Assembly: GCF_003072465.1 (NCBI RefSeq)
Contig: NZ_CP025628.1
Coordinates: forward strand, 455,501-519,500
Direction: 5' to 3'
Length of the DNA stretch: 64,000 nt
Source of the DNA: Candidatus Kinetoplastibacterium sorsogonicusi
GTDB taxonomy: Bacteria; Pseudomonadota; Gammaproteobacteria; Burkholderiales; Burkholderiaceae_B
Shown: positions 17,659 to 26,718 of the stretch, in pieces
Layout: every line of letters begins with the position of its first letter
Numbering within the stretch: the first letter of the stretch is position 1
Position numbers and translations under genes: made by a program
The notes under the pieces: generated by a model
Told to the model about the DNA's origin: nothing
Database searches by the model: none
The model's input: only the letters and a program-made list of their open reading frames with translations

Positions 17659-20091
17659 ATGAAAAGAATGCTATTTAATGCAACTAATCATGAAGAGATT
17701 AGAGTTGCTATTGTAGATGGTCAAAAATTAATAGATTTAGATATAGAAAGCTTTGGTCGTGAACAACGTAAAGGTAATATATACAAAGGTATTATTACTA
17801 GAATAGAACCTGGATTGGAAGCTTGTTTTGTAAATTATGGAGAAACACGACATGGTTTCTTACCGTTTAAAGAAATTACTAAAATTTATTTTCAAAAAAA
17901 TTTAGACATTAAAAATCCGAAAATTCAAGAAGTTCTTATAGAAGGGCAAGATATTATTGTACAAGTCGAAAAAGAGGAAAGAGGTAATAAAGGTGCAGCA
18001 TTAACAACTTTTATTTCTTTAGCTGGAAGATATTTAGTATTGATGCCAAATAATCCTAGAGGTGGTGGAATTTCTCGTAGATTAGAAGGAGCAGAACGAC
18101 AAGAAATAAAGGATTTAATAGAAAAACTAAATATACCTCAAGGAATGAGTATAATAGCAAGAACTGCTGGAATTGGAAGAAATCTTGAAGAATTAGAATG
18201 GGACCTATCATATTTAATACAGTTATGGAATGCCATAGAAAAAGCTGCTTTAGATAATAAATCACCTGTATTAATATATTTAGAATCTAGTTTAGTTATA
18301 AGAGCTATTAGAGATTATTTTTCTCCAGATATAAATGAAATATTAGTAGATAAAGTAGAAATTGCTGAGCAAGCTAAGTCATTTATGAGTTTAGTAATGC
18401 CTGATAGTGCGAATAAAATACATATATATAGTGATGATATTCCGCTCTTTTCTAGATTTCAAATTGAACATCAAATAGAAACAGCTTACTCTGATTCTGT
18501 ACAACTACCATCAGGTGGATCTATAGTAATAGATAAAACAGAAGCACTAGTAGCTATAGATGTAAATTCAGCTAAATCTACTCGTGGATCTGATATAGAA
18601 GAAACTGCATTACGTACAAATTTAGAAGCTACTGAAGAAGTAGCAAGACAATTACGATTAAGGGATTTAGGTGGATTAATTGTTATTGATTTTATCGATA
18701 TGGAAGAAAATAAAAATCAAAGAGCAGTAGAACATAAATTAAAAGATTCTTTAAGCCTTGATCGTGCTAGAGTGCAAATGGGTAAAATTTCTAAATTTGG
18801 TTTAATAGAACTTTCTAGACAAAGATTGAAACCATCATTAATTGAAGGATCTCATATTAAATGTCCTAGATGTAATGGAATAGGTATTATTAGAGATGCT
18901 GAATCTAGTTCTTTGCAAGTATTAAGGCTAGTACAAGAAGAAGCAATGAAAGATGGTACTGCAATAGTACATGTTTATATACCTTTAGATGTAGCTGCAT
19001 ATTTATTAAATGAAAAACGTGCTGATATATCTGCAATAGAAAACAAATTATCTGTTAATTTATTATTCATTCCAAGTAAACAGCTAGAAACACCACATTA
19101 TAAAATTGAAAGAATCAAACATGATGATCCATATTTGGATAACATCAAAACTAGTTCTGAATTAATAAATTCAGCTAATAACCTTTTAAAAGATAACAAA
19201 AAAAATGATATTAAATATCAACAAGAAGCTTTAGTTAAAAGTATTAATCATTTGAAACAAGCACCTATCAATAAAAGTAAAAGTATATTTATACAGAAAA
19301 TAAAAAATGTTTTTTCATTTATTACACGCAAAAAATCTGTTAATTGTAATAATACAGGTATTAGTAATATAAATAAAAATAATTCTGATATTAATCATAT
19401 AGAAAATATTAAACATTCAGCATCAAATATTTCTGAGCATGATAAAAAATCATATAAAAATTATATTAATAATTCAAATATATTAGTGAAAAATAATAAT
19501 GAAACGAAAAGTAATAAATATAAATATATTCGTAATAATTTAGCATCTAAACAATCTGCAAGTTTAAATAAAGATAAAGATGAAAAATTTGAAAATTTTA
19601 TAGATGATAAGATAGAAAATATTATACCAAAAAATAATATTAATAATTATGAAGAAAATAGTAAATTAAATAAATCTAATATTATAGAAACAGATAAAAA
19701 AATAAAAAAACATAAAAATAAAATTAATAAAAATAAAGTAGATATTGAAAAAAATCTTAATAAAAAAAATTATTTTAATAATAAAAAGAAATCTGTTAAT
19801 AACGAATCTGAATCTAATTTAATATTAAATAACAATGATATTAATACTGTAAAAGAAAGTATTGAAAATTTTAATCAAGATAGCTTAAAATCTATTGAAA
19901 ATGAAATAGTTAATACTAAAAAAGACGAAAAAATTAATAAAAATTTAAAAATGATAGAAACAAAAATAACAAGTGATAATGAAAATCTTATTGAAAAACA
20001 AACAATTATATTAGGAAGACCTAGAAAACAAAAAAATAAAAATATAAATCAATCTGATAAATTTATTCAAATTGAAACTTTAAATAAATAA
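17659..20091 (+). CDS. rne: Ribonuclease E
   Basis: An 810-residue endoribonuclease central to mRNA decay and rRNA/tRNA processing. The start is placed at MKRMLFNAT by homology and a GGAG 12 bases upstream; an in-frame ATG at 17641 would add six residues. The S1 domain, 5' sensor and DNase-I-like catalytic domain are conserved. Metal-binding aspartates D301 (AIDVNSAKSTRG) and D344 (LIVIDFIDM) and the zinc-link C402-x2-C405 (CPRCNGIG) match E. coli D303, D346, C404 and C407. After about residue 490 the protein becomes a 300-residue Asn/Lys/Ile-rich, low-complexity tail in place of a conventional degradosome scaffold. It is convergent with accD. Confidence 0.96.
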   Translation: MKRMLFNATNHEEIRVAIVDGQKLIDLDIESFGREQRKGNIYKGIITRIEPGLEACFVNYGETRHGFLPFKEITKIYFQKNLDIKNPKIQEVLIEGQDIIVQVEKEERGNKGAALTTFISLAGRYLVLMPNNPRGGGISRRLEGAERQEIKDLIEKLNIPQGMSIIARTAGIGRNLEELEWDLSYLIQLWNAIEKAALDNKSPVLIYLESSLVIRAIRDYFSPDINEILVDKVEIAEQAKSFMSLVMPDSANKIHIYSDDIPLFSRFQIEHQIETAYSDSVQLPSGGSIVIDKTEALVAIDVNSAKSTRGSDIEETALRTNLEATEEVARQLRLRDLGGLIVIDFIDMEENKNQRAVEHKLKDSLSLDRARVQMGKISKFGLIELSRQRLKPSLIEGSHIKCPRCNGIGIIRDAESSSLQVLRLVQEEAMKDGTAIVHVYIPLDVAAYLLNEKRADISAIENKLSVNLLFIPSKQLETPHYKIERIKHDDPYLDNIKTSSELINSANNLLKDNKKNDIKYQQEALVKSINHLKQAPINKSKSIFIQKIKNVFSFITRKKSVNCNNTGISNINKNNSDINHIENIKHSASNISEHDKKSYKNYINNSNILVKNNNETKSNKYKYIRNNLASKQSASLNKDKDEKFENFIDDKIENIIPKNNINNYEENSKLNKSNIIETDKKIKKHKNKINKNKVDIEKNLNKKNYFNNKKKSVNNESESNLILNNNDINTVKESIENFNQDSLKSIENEIVNTKKDEKINKNLKMIETKITSDNENLIEKQTIILGRPRKQKNKNINQSDKFIQIETLNK

Positions 20092-20099
20092 TAGAAATA

Positions 20100-20142
20100 T
20101 TAATGAACATAAAAGATATCGTTTATCTTTCATATTCATTAA
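20100..20142. terminator. Bidirectional hairpin between rne and accD
   Basis: TTAATGAA (20100-20107) pairs with TTCATTAA (20135-20142), and AAAGATA with TATCTTT inside, interrupted by two mismatches. It lies in the 56-base gap between two converging genes and so probably terminates both. Confidence 0.6.
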
Positions 20143-20147
20143 TTAAA

Positions 20148-21005
20148 TCAGTTATATTTTAATAGAAGAGATAATAAACTAATTAATTTTGATTTGATAT
20201 CTCTTCTATCTATTATCATATCTATAATTCCTTTTTGTAAAAAAAATTCAGAATTTTGAAATTCATTAGATATTTTTTCTTTTGAAATTTGTGATACTGT
20301 TTTACTTCTTTTAAATTCTATTAATGCTTTTGGCTCTGCTATAATTATGTCTCCTAAAAAAGCAAAATTGGCTGTAACTTCACCAATAGTTGGATTAGAT
20401 AATATACTAATATAAGGTAATTTAGCTTCAGAAAGTTTTGTTAAAATTGCGGCAATTTTCACCATTTGCATTAATGAAATTACACCTTCTTCAATACGAG
20501 CACCACTAGATGAAATTATGCATATAAATGGCATAAAATTGGATATAGCATACTCTACACCTAATCTAAATCTTTCGCCTACAGCAGATCCTATAGAACC
20601 ATATATAAAATTAAAATCAAAACATGCTAGTACGATAGGTATATTTGATATTAAACCACTCATTACTATTAAAGCTTCTGTATTACCTGTTTTTATAATT
20701 GATTCTTTTAAAAGATCTGTATATCTATTAGTATCTGTATATCTATTCGTATTAGTAAATTTTAAAATATCTATAGAAGATATATGATTAGCTATTTCTA
20801 ACCTGTTATTTTTTTCTAAAATTGAATTAATTCTATCTATAACGCTTATTTTCATATGAAATGAGCATTTAGGACATACATATAGATTTAATTTTAGATC
20901 CTCTTTATATAAGATAGATGCACATGATATACATTTTATCCATAAATCTTCTGATACTTTTCTATTGCTAATATTTATTGGAAAAATTTTATTTAACCAA
21001 CTCAT
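20148..21005 (-). CDS. accD: Acetyl-CoA carboxylase carboxyltransferase subunit beta
   Basis: A 285-residue subunit that, with AccA, transfers the carboxyl group from biotin to acetyl-CoA to give malonyl-CoA. The N-terminal zinc ribbon is intact (C25, C28, C44, C47). The crotonase-fold domain contains SSSGARIEEGVISLMQM and NPTIGEVTANFAFLGDIIIAEP. Between them residues 86-97 are TNRYTD repeated twice, a fresh 18-bp duplication. The start overlaps the trpA stop by four bases (ATGA), the usual trpB-trpA-accD order. It is intact although the nearby fab cluster is dead, so malonyl-CoA may still be made, or the gene may be at an earlier stage of loss. Confidence 0.95.
   Translation of the reverse strand: MSWLNKIFPINISNRKVSEDLWIKCISCASILYKEDLKLNLYVCPKCSFHMKISVIDRINSILEKNNRLEIANHISSIDILKFTNTNRYTDTNRYTDLLKESIIKTGNTEALIVMSGLISNIPIVLACFDFNFIYGSIGSAVGERFRLGVEYAISNFMPFICIISSSGARIEEGVISLMQMVKIAAILTKLSEAKLPYISILSNPTIGEVTANFAFLGDIIIAEPKALIEFKRSKTVSQISKEKISNEFQNSEFFLQKGIIDMIIDRRDIKSKLISLLSLLLKYN
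20715..20750 (-). repeat. In-frame 18-bp tandem duplication in accD
   Basis: Two adjacent 18-base units (20715-20732 and 20733-20750) differ at one base and encode TNRYTD twice. The alignment with other AccD proteins needs only one copy, in the linker between zinc ribbon and catalytic domain. The near identity in a fast-mutating AT-rich genome suggests a recent event. Confidence 0.85.
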
Positions 21006-21862
21006 AAAGTACTACTTTTTGAGTTAATTTGAGCATGCATTGCTAGTTTAATAGTTTTAATAAAATTTTTTACTGCATCTATAGACATTTTGTTTTTTAT
21101 ATCTAGTGACATTGTTGTAGATATAGAGTTTTGCATTTCTTCTATTATTTTACTACCAATAACTATTGCATCTGCAATTTTACTAATATTGCAAGCAGTT
21201 TCTATATCTTTGATACCAAAACCAACACCTACTGGTATATTTACATATTTACGTATGAGATTTAATTTATTATATATTTCATTTATATTAATGTTTCCAG
21301 CTCCAGTTACACCTTTTAGAGAAACATAATATACATAACCTTTAGCAATATCAGAAATTAATTTAATACGTTTTTCGTCAGAAGTAGGTGATAATAAAAA
21401 TATTGGATCAATATTTTTCTCTTTAAGTGCACTTGCAAAAGGCTTTATTTCTTCTAGTGAATAATCAACAATTAATACACCATCTACACCAACATAAGAT
21501 GCTTGATTAATAAACTCTATTTGTCCTAAACGTTCAATAGAATTGGCATATCCCATTAAAACAATTGGAGTATTATAATCTTTTTCTCTGAAAAGTCTTA
21601 CATATTCTAATACTTGTGGTAAATGTACATTATTATGAATAGCTCTTTCCATAGCATGCTGAATTGTTTTACCATCAGCCATAGGATCAGAAAAAGGAAT
21701 CCCTAATTCTATAATATCAGCACCAGATGATACCATAGCATGCATTAAATCTACAGTAATGCTACTAGTTGGATCACCAGCCACTATATATGGAATTAAT
21801 GCTGCTGATTTATTATGAATTTTTGAAAATGTTGATTTTATACGATCAGGTTTGTTATACAT
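21002..21862 (-). CDS. trpA: Tryptophan synthase alpha chain
   Basis: A 286-residue TIM-barrel enzyme that cleaves indole-3-glycerol phosphate to indole for TrpB. The catalytic glutamate and aspartate lie in the conserved ELGIPFSDPMADG stretch, and the phosphate loop GVGFGI is present. I place the start at the ATG at 21862; an upstream in-frame TTG at 21874 would add four residues and is less likely. It follows trpB by about 14 bases and overlaps accD by four bases. Enzymes for the earlier tryptophan steps are not in the window; trpF, normally just upstream of trpB, is absent here. Confidence 0.95.
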   Translation of the reverse strand: MYNKPDRIKSTFSKIHNKSAALIPYIVAGDPTSSITVDLMHAMVSSGADIIELGIPFSDPMADGKTIQHAMERAIHNNVHLPQVLEYVRLFREKDYNTPIVLMGYANSIERLGQIEFINQASYVGVDGVLIVDYSLEEIKPFASALKEKNIDPIFLLSPTSDEKRIKLISDIAKGYVYYVSLKGVTGAGNININEIYNKLNLIRKYVNIPVGVGFGIKDIETACNISKIADAIVIGSKIIEEMQNSISTTMSLDIKNKMSIDAVKNFIKTIKLAMHAQINSKSSTL

Positions 21863-21876
21863 AATATTTACCAATT

Positions 21877-23076
21877 TTAAAGTTTAATGCCATCATAATC
21901 AGCTACCGTATGCATATCTTTGTCCCCTCTACCAGAAAGATTTACTAATATGATATTATCTTTTGGAAGATTAGGTGCAATCTTCACTGAATATGCAATT
22001 GCATGTGATGATTCTAGTGCTGGTATAATTCCTTCTATTTTACAACAATCATGAAATGCTTTAATGGCTTCATCATCTTTTATAGATTCATATCTTGCCC
22101 TACCAATATCTTTCAACCATGCATGTTCAGGACCTACTCCAGGATAATCCAAACCAGCTGAAATAGAATGAGTTTCAATAATTTGGCCATATTGATCTTG
22201 CATTAAATAAGTTCTATTACCATGAAGTACTCCAATAGAACCACCTTCTAAAGAAGCTGCATGTTTTCCTGTATCTATTCCACTTCCAGCTGCTTCTACT
22301 CCTATTAATTTTACATTTTTATATTTAATATAAGGATAAAAAATTCCAATAGCATTAGAACCTCCACCTACTGAGGCAACTATGTAATCAGGATGACGAT
22401 TTATAATTTTAGGCATTTGTTCTAAACATTCATAACCTATAACAGATTGAAAATCACGTACCATTCTTGGATATGGATCAGGTCCTGCTACTGTACCTAT
22501 TATATAAAAAGTATTTTCTATATTAGTTACCCAATCCCTCATAGCTTCGTTTAATGCATCTTTTAATGTTTTAGAACCTGATTCAACTGGTATAACTTTA
22601 GCTCCTAATAATTTCATTCTATAAACATTAGTTTCTTGTCTACGAATATCTTCACTACCCATATAAACACAACATTCCATACCATATCTAGCTGCTACAG
22701 TAGCTGTAGCAACTCCATGTTGACCAGCACCAGTCTCTGCAATAATTCTTTTTTTTCCCATTTTTTTTGCTAATAATATTTGTCCTATACAATTATTAAC
22801 TTTATGTGCTCCTGTATGGTTTAAATCCTCTCTTTTGAACCAAATTTGTGCTCCATTTAAAATTTTAGACCATCTATCAGCATGATATAAAGGACTTGGA
22901 CGTCCAACAAAATGTTTCAATTCATATTGAAATTCTTCTTGAAATTTAGAATCTAATTTACAAATATCATACATTGTACGCAATTCATTTAATGCATAAA
23001 TTAATGTTTCAGGTACAAAAACACCACCATATGGACCAAAATGCCCATTTTCATCAGGATAATTATAAGATATCAC
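21877..23076 (-). CDS. trpB: Tryptophan synthase beta chain
   Basis: A 399-residue PLP enzyme joining indole and serine. K92 in [10 protein letters not shown] binds PLP. The [20 protein letters not shown] and LSGRGDKD motifs are intact. The start codon is GTG at 23076, supported by a perfect AGGAGG four bases upstream and by homology of the [14 protein letters not shown] beginning. Length is typical for betaproteobacteria. It leads the trpB-trpA-accD transcript; the gap to pncB carries a long palindrome that isolates it from upstream transcription. Confidence 0.97.
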   Translation of the reverse strand: MISYNYPDENGHFGPYGGVFVPETLIYALNELRTMYDICKLDSKFQEEFQYELKHFVGRPSPLYHADRWSKILNGAQIWFKREDLNHTGAHKVNNCIGQILLAKKMGKKRIIAETGAGQHGVATATVAARYGMECCVYMGSEDIRRQETNVYRMKLLGAKVIPVESGSKTLKDALNEAMRDWVTNIENTFYIIGTVAGPDPYPRMVRDFQSVIGYECLEQMPKIINRHPDYIVASVGGGSNAIGIFYPYIKYKNVKLIGVEAAGSGIDTGKHAASLEGGSIGVLHGNRTYLMQDQYGQIIETHSISAGLDYPGVGPEHAWLKDIGRARYESIKDDEAIKAFHDCCKIEGIIPALESSHAIAYSVKIAPNLPKDNIILVNLSGRGDKDMHTVADYDGIKL

Positions 23077-23124
23077 TATACCTCCTAATAGATATTAAAT
23101 AATTTAAAAAATTTTTCTTTACAG

Positions 23125-23163
23125 TAATATGTTATATGAAAATTATTTTCATATAACATATTA
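23125..23163 (-). terminator. 19-bp perfect palindrome after pncB
   Basis: TAATATGTTATATGAAAAT (23125-23143) and its exact inverse (23145-23163) with one central base, starting about 10 bases beyond the pncB stop. It is almost certainly the pncB terminator hairpin; T-rich sequence follows some 20 bases later on the minus strand. Confidence 0.65.
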
Positions 23164-23173
23164 TATTAAAATA

Positions 23174-24340
23174 TTACATATTGAAGACTTTACGTAAATA
23201 TTCTAAATAAGCATTATCATCACACATAATCTTTTCTGGATTATCAGATAATTTTGCTACAGGTTGTCCGTTACATTTAGTCATTTTCATTACTATTTGC
23301 AATGGTGTTACACCTATATCGTTGGTTAAATTGGTTCCTATACCAAAAGATAATTTACATCTTCCATAAAAATAAATAAATAATTCTATTGCTTTTGAAA
23401 AAGTTAATCCATCTGAAAAAACTAAAGTCTTAGTTTTGTTATCTACTTTATTTTTTTGATAATGCTCAATCAACATATCTCCCCATTTAAATGGATCACC
23501 TGAATCATGTCTAGCTCCATCAAAAAGTTTACAAAAATACATATCAAAATCTTTTAAAAAAGCATTCATACCATATACATCTGATAATGCTATACCTAAA
23601 TCACCTCTGTATTCTTTAGCCCACATTTCAAAAGCAAATACTTGAGAATCTCTTAATCTAGGACCTAAAGCTTGACAAGCTTGTAAATATTCATGTCCCA
23701 TAGTACCAACAGGAATCAAATTATATTTTTTAGATAGTAGTAAATTACTAGTTCCTAACAAATTATTTGGTATAGACGTTTGTAAAGTTTCTATAACCTC
23801 TTCATGCCATAATTTTGAAAACCTTCTTCTTGTACCATATTCAGCTATTTTAAAATTATTATGCAAAATTTTATTATTTTTTATTAATTGAATTTTGGAT
23901 TGTAATCTTTTTCTACCTTCAGATAAATTTATATTATAAAAATTGTTGCGAAAATATACTTCATTTACTATAGCTAAAATTGGAATTTCAAATAAAATAG
24001 TATGCAACCAAGGACCTTTAACGATTATATTGATTTCTCCTGATAAATTTGATTTTATTGTTACACATCTTTCTGGTAAATAGAATAACCGTAGAAAATC
24101 TATGAAATCACTTTTAATAAATCTTAATTTACTTAAATAAAATAATTCTTCTTCAGTAAATTTTAATTTGCAAAGATTATGTATTTCTTCTTTTATTTCA
24201 TTAATATAAGGAACAAGATTTATATTTTTAGTTCTACACTTGAAATTATATTCAACATGTGCAGCAGGAAAATGATGCAATACAACTTGCATCATAGTAA
24301 ATTTATATAAATCTGTATCTAATAATGAATTTATTATCAT
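23174..24340 (-). CDS. pncB: Nicotinate phosphoribosyltransferase
   Basis: A 388-residue enzyme that joins nicotinate to PRPP, giving nicotinate mononucleotide, the first step of Preiss-Handler NAD salvage. It has the family's [13 protein letters not shown] start, an [10 protein letters not shown] motif with the conserved histidine-region residues, [15 protein letters not shown], and [13 protein letters not shown]. Length matches E. coli PncB (400). It suggests the cell takes nicotinate from its host rather than making NAD de novo. It is divergent from fdxA across 121 bases. Confidence 0.95.
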   Translation of the reverse strand: MIINSLLDTDLYKFTMMQVVLHHFPAAHVEYNFKCRTKNINLVPYINEIKEEIHNLCKLKFTEEELFYLSKLRFIKSDFIDFLRLFYLPERCVTIKSNLSGEINIIVKGPWLHTILFEIPILAIVNEVYFRNNFYNINLSEGRKRLQSKIQLIKNNKILHNNFKIAEYGTRRRFSKLWHEEVIETLQTSIPNNLLGTSNLLLSKKYNLIPVGTMGHEYLQACQALGPRLRDSQVFAFEMWAKEYRGDLGIALSDVYGMNAFLKDFDMYFCKLFDGARHDSGDPFKWGDMLIEHYQKNKVDNKTKTLVFSDGLTFSKAIELFIYFYGRCKLSFGIGTNLTNDIGVTPLQIVMKMTKCNGQPVAKLSDNPEKIMCDDNAYLEYLRKVFNM

Positions 24341-24461
24341 GATTTTATTATAATTAGTGTAAAGTTATGTATAAATATAATGTCTAATATAAATTATACT
24401 AACAATATAATAATAATAAACATAATAATTATTATATTTTAATAAATGGAGCATATTAAAA

Positions 24462-24788
24462 ATGACACATGTAGTAACAGACAATTGTATTAATTGTAAA
24501 TACACAGATTGTATTGATGTTTGCCCAGTAGATTGTTTTCGTGAAGGACCAAATTTTTTAGTTATTGATCCTGAAGAATGCATAGATTGTGCAGTATGCG
24601 TTACTGAATGTCCAGCAAATGCAATATTTCATGAAGAAGATTTACCTAAAAATATGATTAATTTTATAGAAATTAATAAACAATTATCTAAAAAGTTTAA
24701 AAATATTACTAGATCTAAAAATCCTTTACCTGATGCTGATAAATGGAATGGGGTAGAAGATAAAATTAAATATTTAAAGCAAAAATAA
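24462..24788 (+). CDS. fdxA: Seven-iron ferredoxin FdxA ([3Fe-4S][4Fe-4S])
   Basis: A 108-residue ferredoxin with cysteine spacing of the Azotobacter FdI type: C9, C12, C17, C21, C25 and C40, C43, C46, C50. The C-terminal extension typical of FdxA contains the PDADKWNGV segment. It is a small soluble electron carrier of low potential. It is followed by a ferredoxin-NADP reductase (18 bases) and an RnfB-like protein, suggesting that the three form one electron-transfer unit. A GGAG ribosome-binding site is 11 bases before the ATG. Confidence 0.95.
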   Translation: MTHVVTDNCINCKYTDCIDVCPVDCFREGPNFLVIDPEECIDCAVCVTECPANAIFHEEDLPKNMINFIEINKQLSKKFKNITRSKNPLPDADKWNGVEDKIKYLKQK

Positions 24789-24806
24789 TTTTAAATAAGA
24801 AATATT

Positions 24807-25550
24807 ATGGAATTTTCTATAGAAAAAGTACAAAAAATATATACATGGATACCTAATAAATTATATTCTATTTTTATAACCAACAATAACTTTCATAAAT
24901 TTACACCTGGACAATTTACTAGATTAGGTTTGTCAATTGAAAATAATAATATATTTAGAGCATATTCCATAGTAAGTTCTCCAAAAGAAAAATATTTAGA
25001 ATTTTATTATAATGTAATTAATAATGGTTATTTAACTCCATTTTTAGCTAAATTGATGCCAAACGATGAAATTTTTATTGATAAAAAATCATATGGTATT
25101 TTATCAATAGATAATATTATGCCAAATAGAAATCTACTACTTATAGCTTCTGGTACTGGTTTATCTCCATATATTTCAATATTAAGAAATAATAAAATAT
25201 GGTCAAATTTTAAAAAAATTATTATTATACATACAGTAAAGTATGAAAATGAATTAGGATATAAACAAGAAATATTATCTTATGTAAATAAAAAATTAGT
25301 TATATATAAACCTATAGTGACTCAAGAAAAAAATACATTTATAATGAAAAAAAGATTAACAGTATTATTTGATACAGGTGAAATAAATAAATTTTTAGAC
25401 GAACAAATTACTCCTGAAAATACTAGTATGATGATTTGTGGTAATCCATCTTTAGTAAATGATATGAGATTAATTCTTAAAAATTTAAATTTTCAAACAA
25501 GTAGATTAAATAAAATAGGTCATGTAATTTTTGAAAAATATTGGCAATGA
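24807..25550 (+). CDS. fpr: Ferredoxin/flavodoxin-NADP reductase
   Basis: A 247-residue FAD enzyme of the bacterial FPR type. The FAD-binding RAYSIVSSP motif is near residue 52. The NADP-binding IASGTGLSPYISIL is near 112, with a later MICGNPSLVNDM, and the protein ends EKYW as FPR-class enzymes do. It moves electrons between NADPH and a ferredoxin, here most likely the adjacent FdxA, for Fe-S assembly or radical enzymes. Its stop overlaps the next start codon (ATGA), so translation of the two is coupled. Confidence 0.93.
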   Translation: MEFSIEKVQKIYTWIPNKLYSIFITNNNFHKFTPGQFTRLGLSIENNNIFRAYSIVSSPKEKYLEFYYNVINNGYLTPFLAKLMPNDEIFIDKKSYGILSIDNIMPNRNLLLIASGTGLSPYISILRNNKIWSNFKKIIIIHTVKYENELGYKQEILSYVNKKLVIYKPIVTQEKNTFIMKKRLTVLFDTGEINKFLDEQITPENTSMMICGNPSLVNDMRLILKNLNFQTSRLNKIGHVIFEKYWQ

Positions 25551-26074
25551 TAAACCCTTTAATTAAAGCAATAGACGAAATATTACCTCAAACACAATGT
25601 ACTAAATGTGGTTACGATAATTGCTTATCTTATGCAAATGCAATAGTTAATGATAAAGAATCTATAAATAGATGTCCTCCAGGTGGTGATCATACTATAA
25701 AAAAAATATCTAAAATACTTAATAAAGAATTTATTGCATTAGATTCAAGTAGAGGTAGTCCTGAAATTTTTAATGTTGCATCTATTGATGAAGAAAAATG
25801 TATAGGATGTACAATATGTATTGCTGAATGTCCTACAGATGCAATTTTAGGAGCAAATAAAAGAATGCATATAATAATAACAGATTATTGTACAGGATGT
25901 GGATTATGTGTAGATAAATGTCCAGTTAGTTGTATTAATTTAGAAAACATAAACAGAAAATGGACTAAAAAACATGCTGATTTATCTAGATCTAGGTACA
26001 ATAATAAACTAATACGTATGAAAAAAAATTTTCAACAACAAAGTTTAATGAAAAATAAATTATTAAAAGATTAA
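25547..26074 (+). CDS. rnfB: RnfB-like iron-sulfur protein without membrane anchor
   Basis: A 175-residue protein. An N-terminal Fe-S domain CTKCGYDNCLSYANAI...RCPPGG (the RnfB/RsxB four-cysteine domain) is followed by two [4Fe-4S] ferredoxin motifs, CIGCTICIAECPTDAI and CTGCGLCVDKCPVSCI. RnfB normally has an N-terminal transmembrane helix and works in the six-subunit Rnf/Rsx complex. Here the helix is absent and no rnfA, C, D, G or E gene is nearby. Betaproteobacteria often have such a free-standing RnfB beside nth. A partner role for FdxA/Fpr is inferred. The start is the ATG overlapping the fpr stop; an upstream TTG is less likely. Confidence 0.88.
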   Translation: MINPLIKAIDEILPQTQCTKCGYDNCLSYANAIVNDKESINRCPPGGDHTIKKISKILNKEFIALDSSRGSPEIFNVASIDEEKCIGCTICIAECPTDAILGANKRMHIIITDYCTGCGLCVDKCPVSCINLENINRKWTKKHADLSRSRYNNKLIRMKKNFQQQSLMKNKLLKD

Positions 26075-26082
26075 TTAATAAT

Positions 26083-26703
26083 ATGAATAAAAATATATAC
26101 AATATATTTTATATATTAAATCATATATTTAATAATACAAAAATAAGATTAAATTATACTAATCAATTTCAATTGTTAATCGCCGTTATTTTGTCAGCTA
26201 AAACTAATGACGAAATAGTTAATCAAGCTACTTCTAAATTTTTTAATTATCATAAAAGTCCAGAATCCATAATCAATTTGGGAGAAGAAAAACTCAAAAT
26301 ATATATAAAAAATGTTGGTTTATATAATATAAAATCTAAAAATATTATAAAATTATGTCAAATATTGATTACTAATTTTAATAGTAATATACCAAATAAT
26401 TTTAATGATTTAATAAAATTACCAGGTGTTGGCAGAAAAACTGCAAATTTAATATTAAATGAAGTTTTTGGGTATAGTACTATTGCAGTAGATTCTCATG
26501 TATTTAGGGTATCTAGGAGAATAGGAATAAGTGATTCAGATAAATTAATTGAAGTCGAAAAAGATTTAATTAATAATGTACCTAAGCAATTTCTAAAAAA
26601 TGCTCATAATGTTTTGTTAAATTTTGGAAGAAATATATGCAAAGCAAAAACGCCACAATGTATATCATGCCCTATAAAAAAATTTTGTAAACATAAATTA
26701 TAA
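26083..26703 (+). CDS. nth: Endonuclease III
   Basis: A 206-residue DNA glycosylase/AP lyase removing oxidised pyrimidines. The helix-hairpin-helix motif LPGVGRKTANLIL carries the catalytic lysine, and VDSHVFRVSRR carries the catalytic aspartate. The C-terminal [4Fe-4S] site is present as C-x6-C-x2-C-x5-C (CKAKTPQCISCPIKKFC). Length matches E. coli Nth (211). It follows rnfB by 8 bases, a frequent pairing. It is one of several base-excision genes kept here. Confidence 0.95.
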   Translation: MNKNIYNIFYILNHIFNNTKIRLNYTNQFQLLIAVILSAKTNDEIVNQATSKFFNYHKSPESIINLGEEKLKIYIKNVGLYNIKSKNIIKLCQILITNFNSNIPNNFNDLIKLPGVGRKTANLILNEVFGYSTIAVDSHVFRVSRRIGISDSDKLIEVEKDLINNVPKQFLKNAHNVLLNFGRNICKAKTPQCISCPIKKFCKHKL

Positions 26704-26718
26704 TTTATATTTAATATT

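Noticed and set aside
24365-24583. Minus-strand open frame over the pncB-fdxA gap
   Set aside because: It overlaps the 5' end of fdxA, which is unmistakable, and its translation has no recognisable domain.
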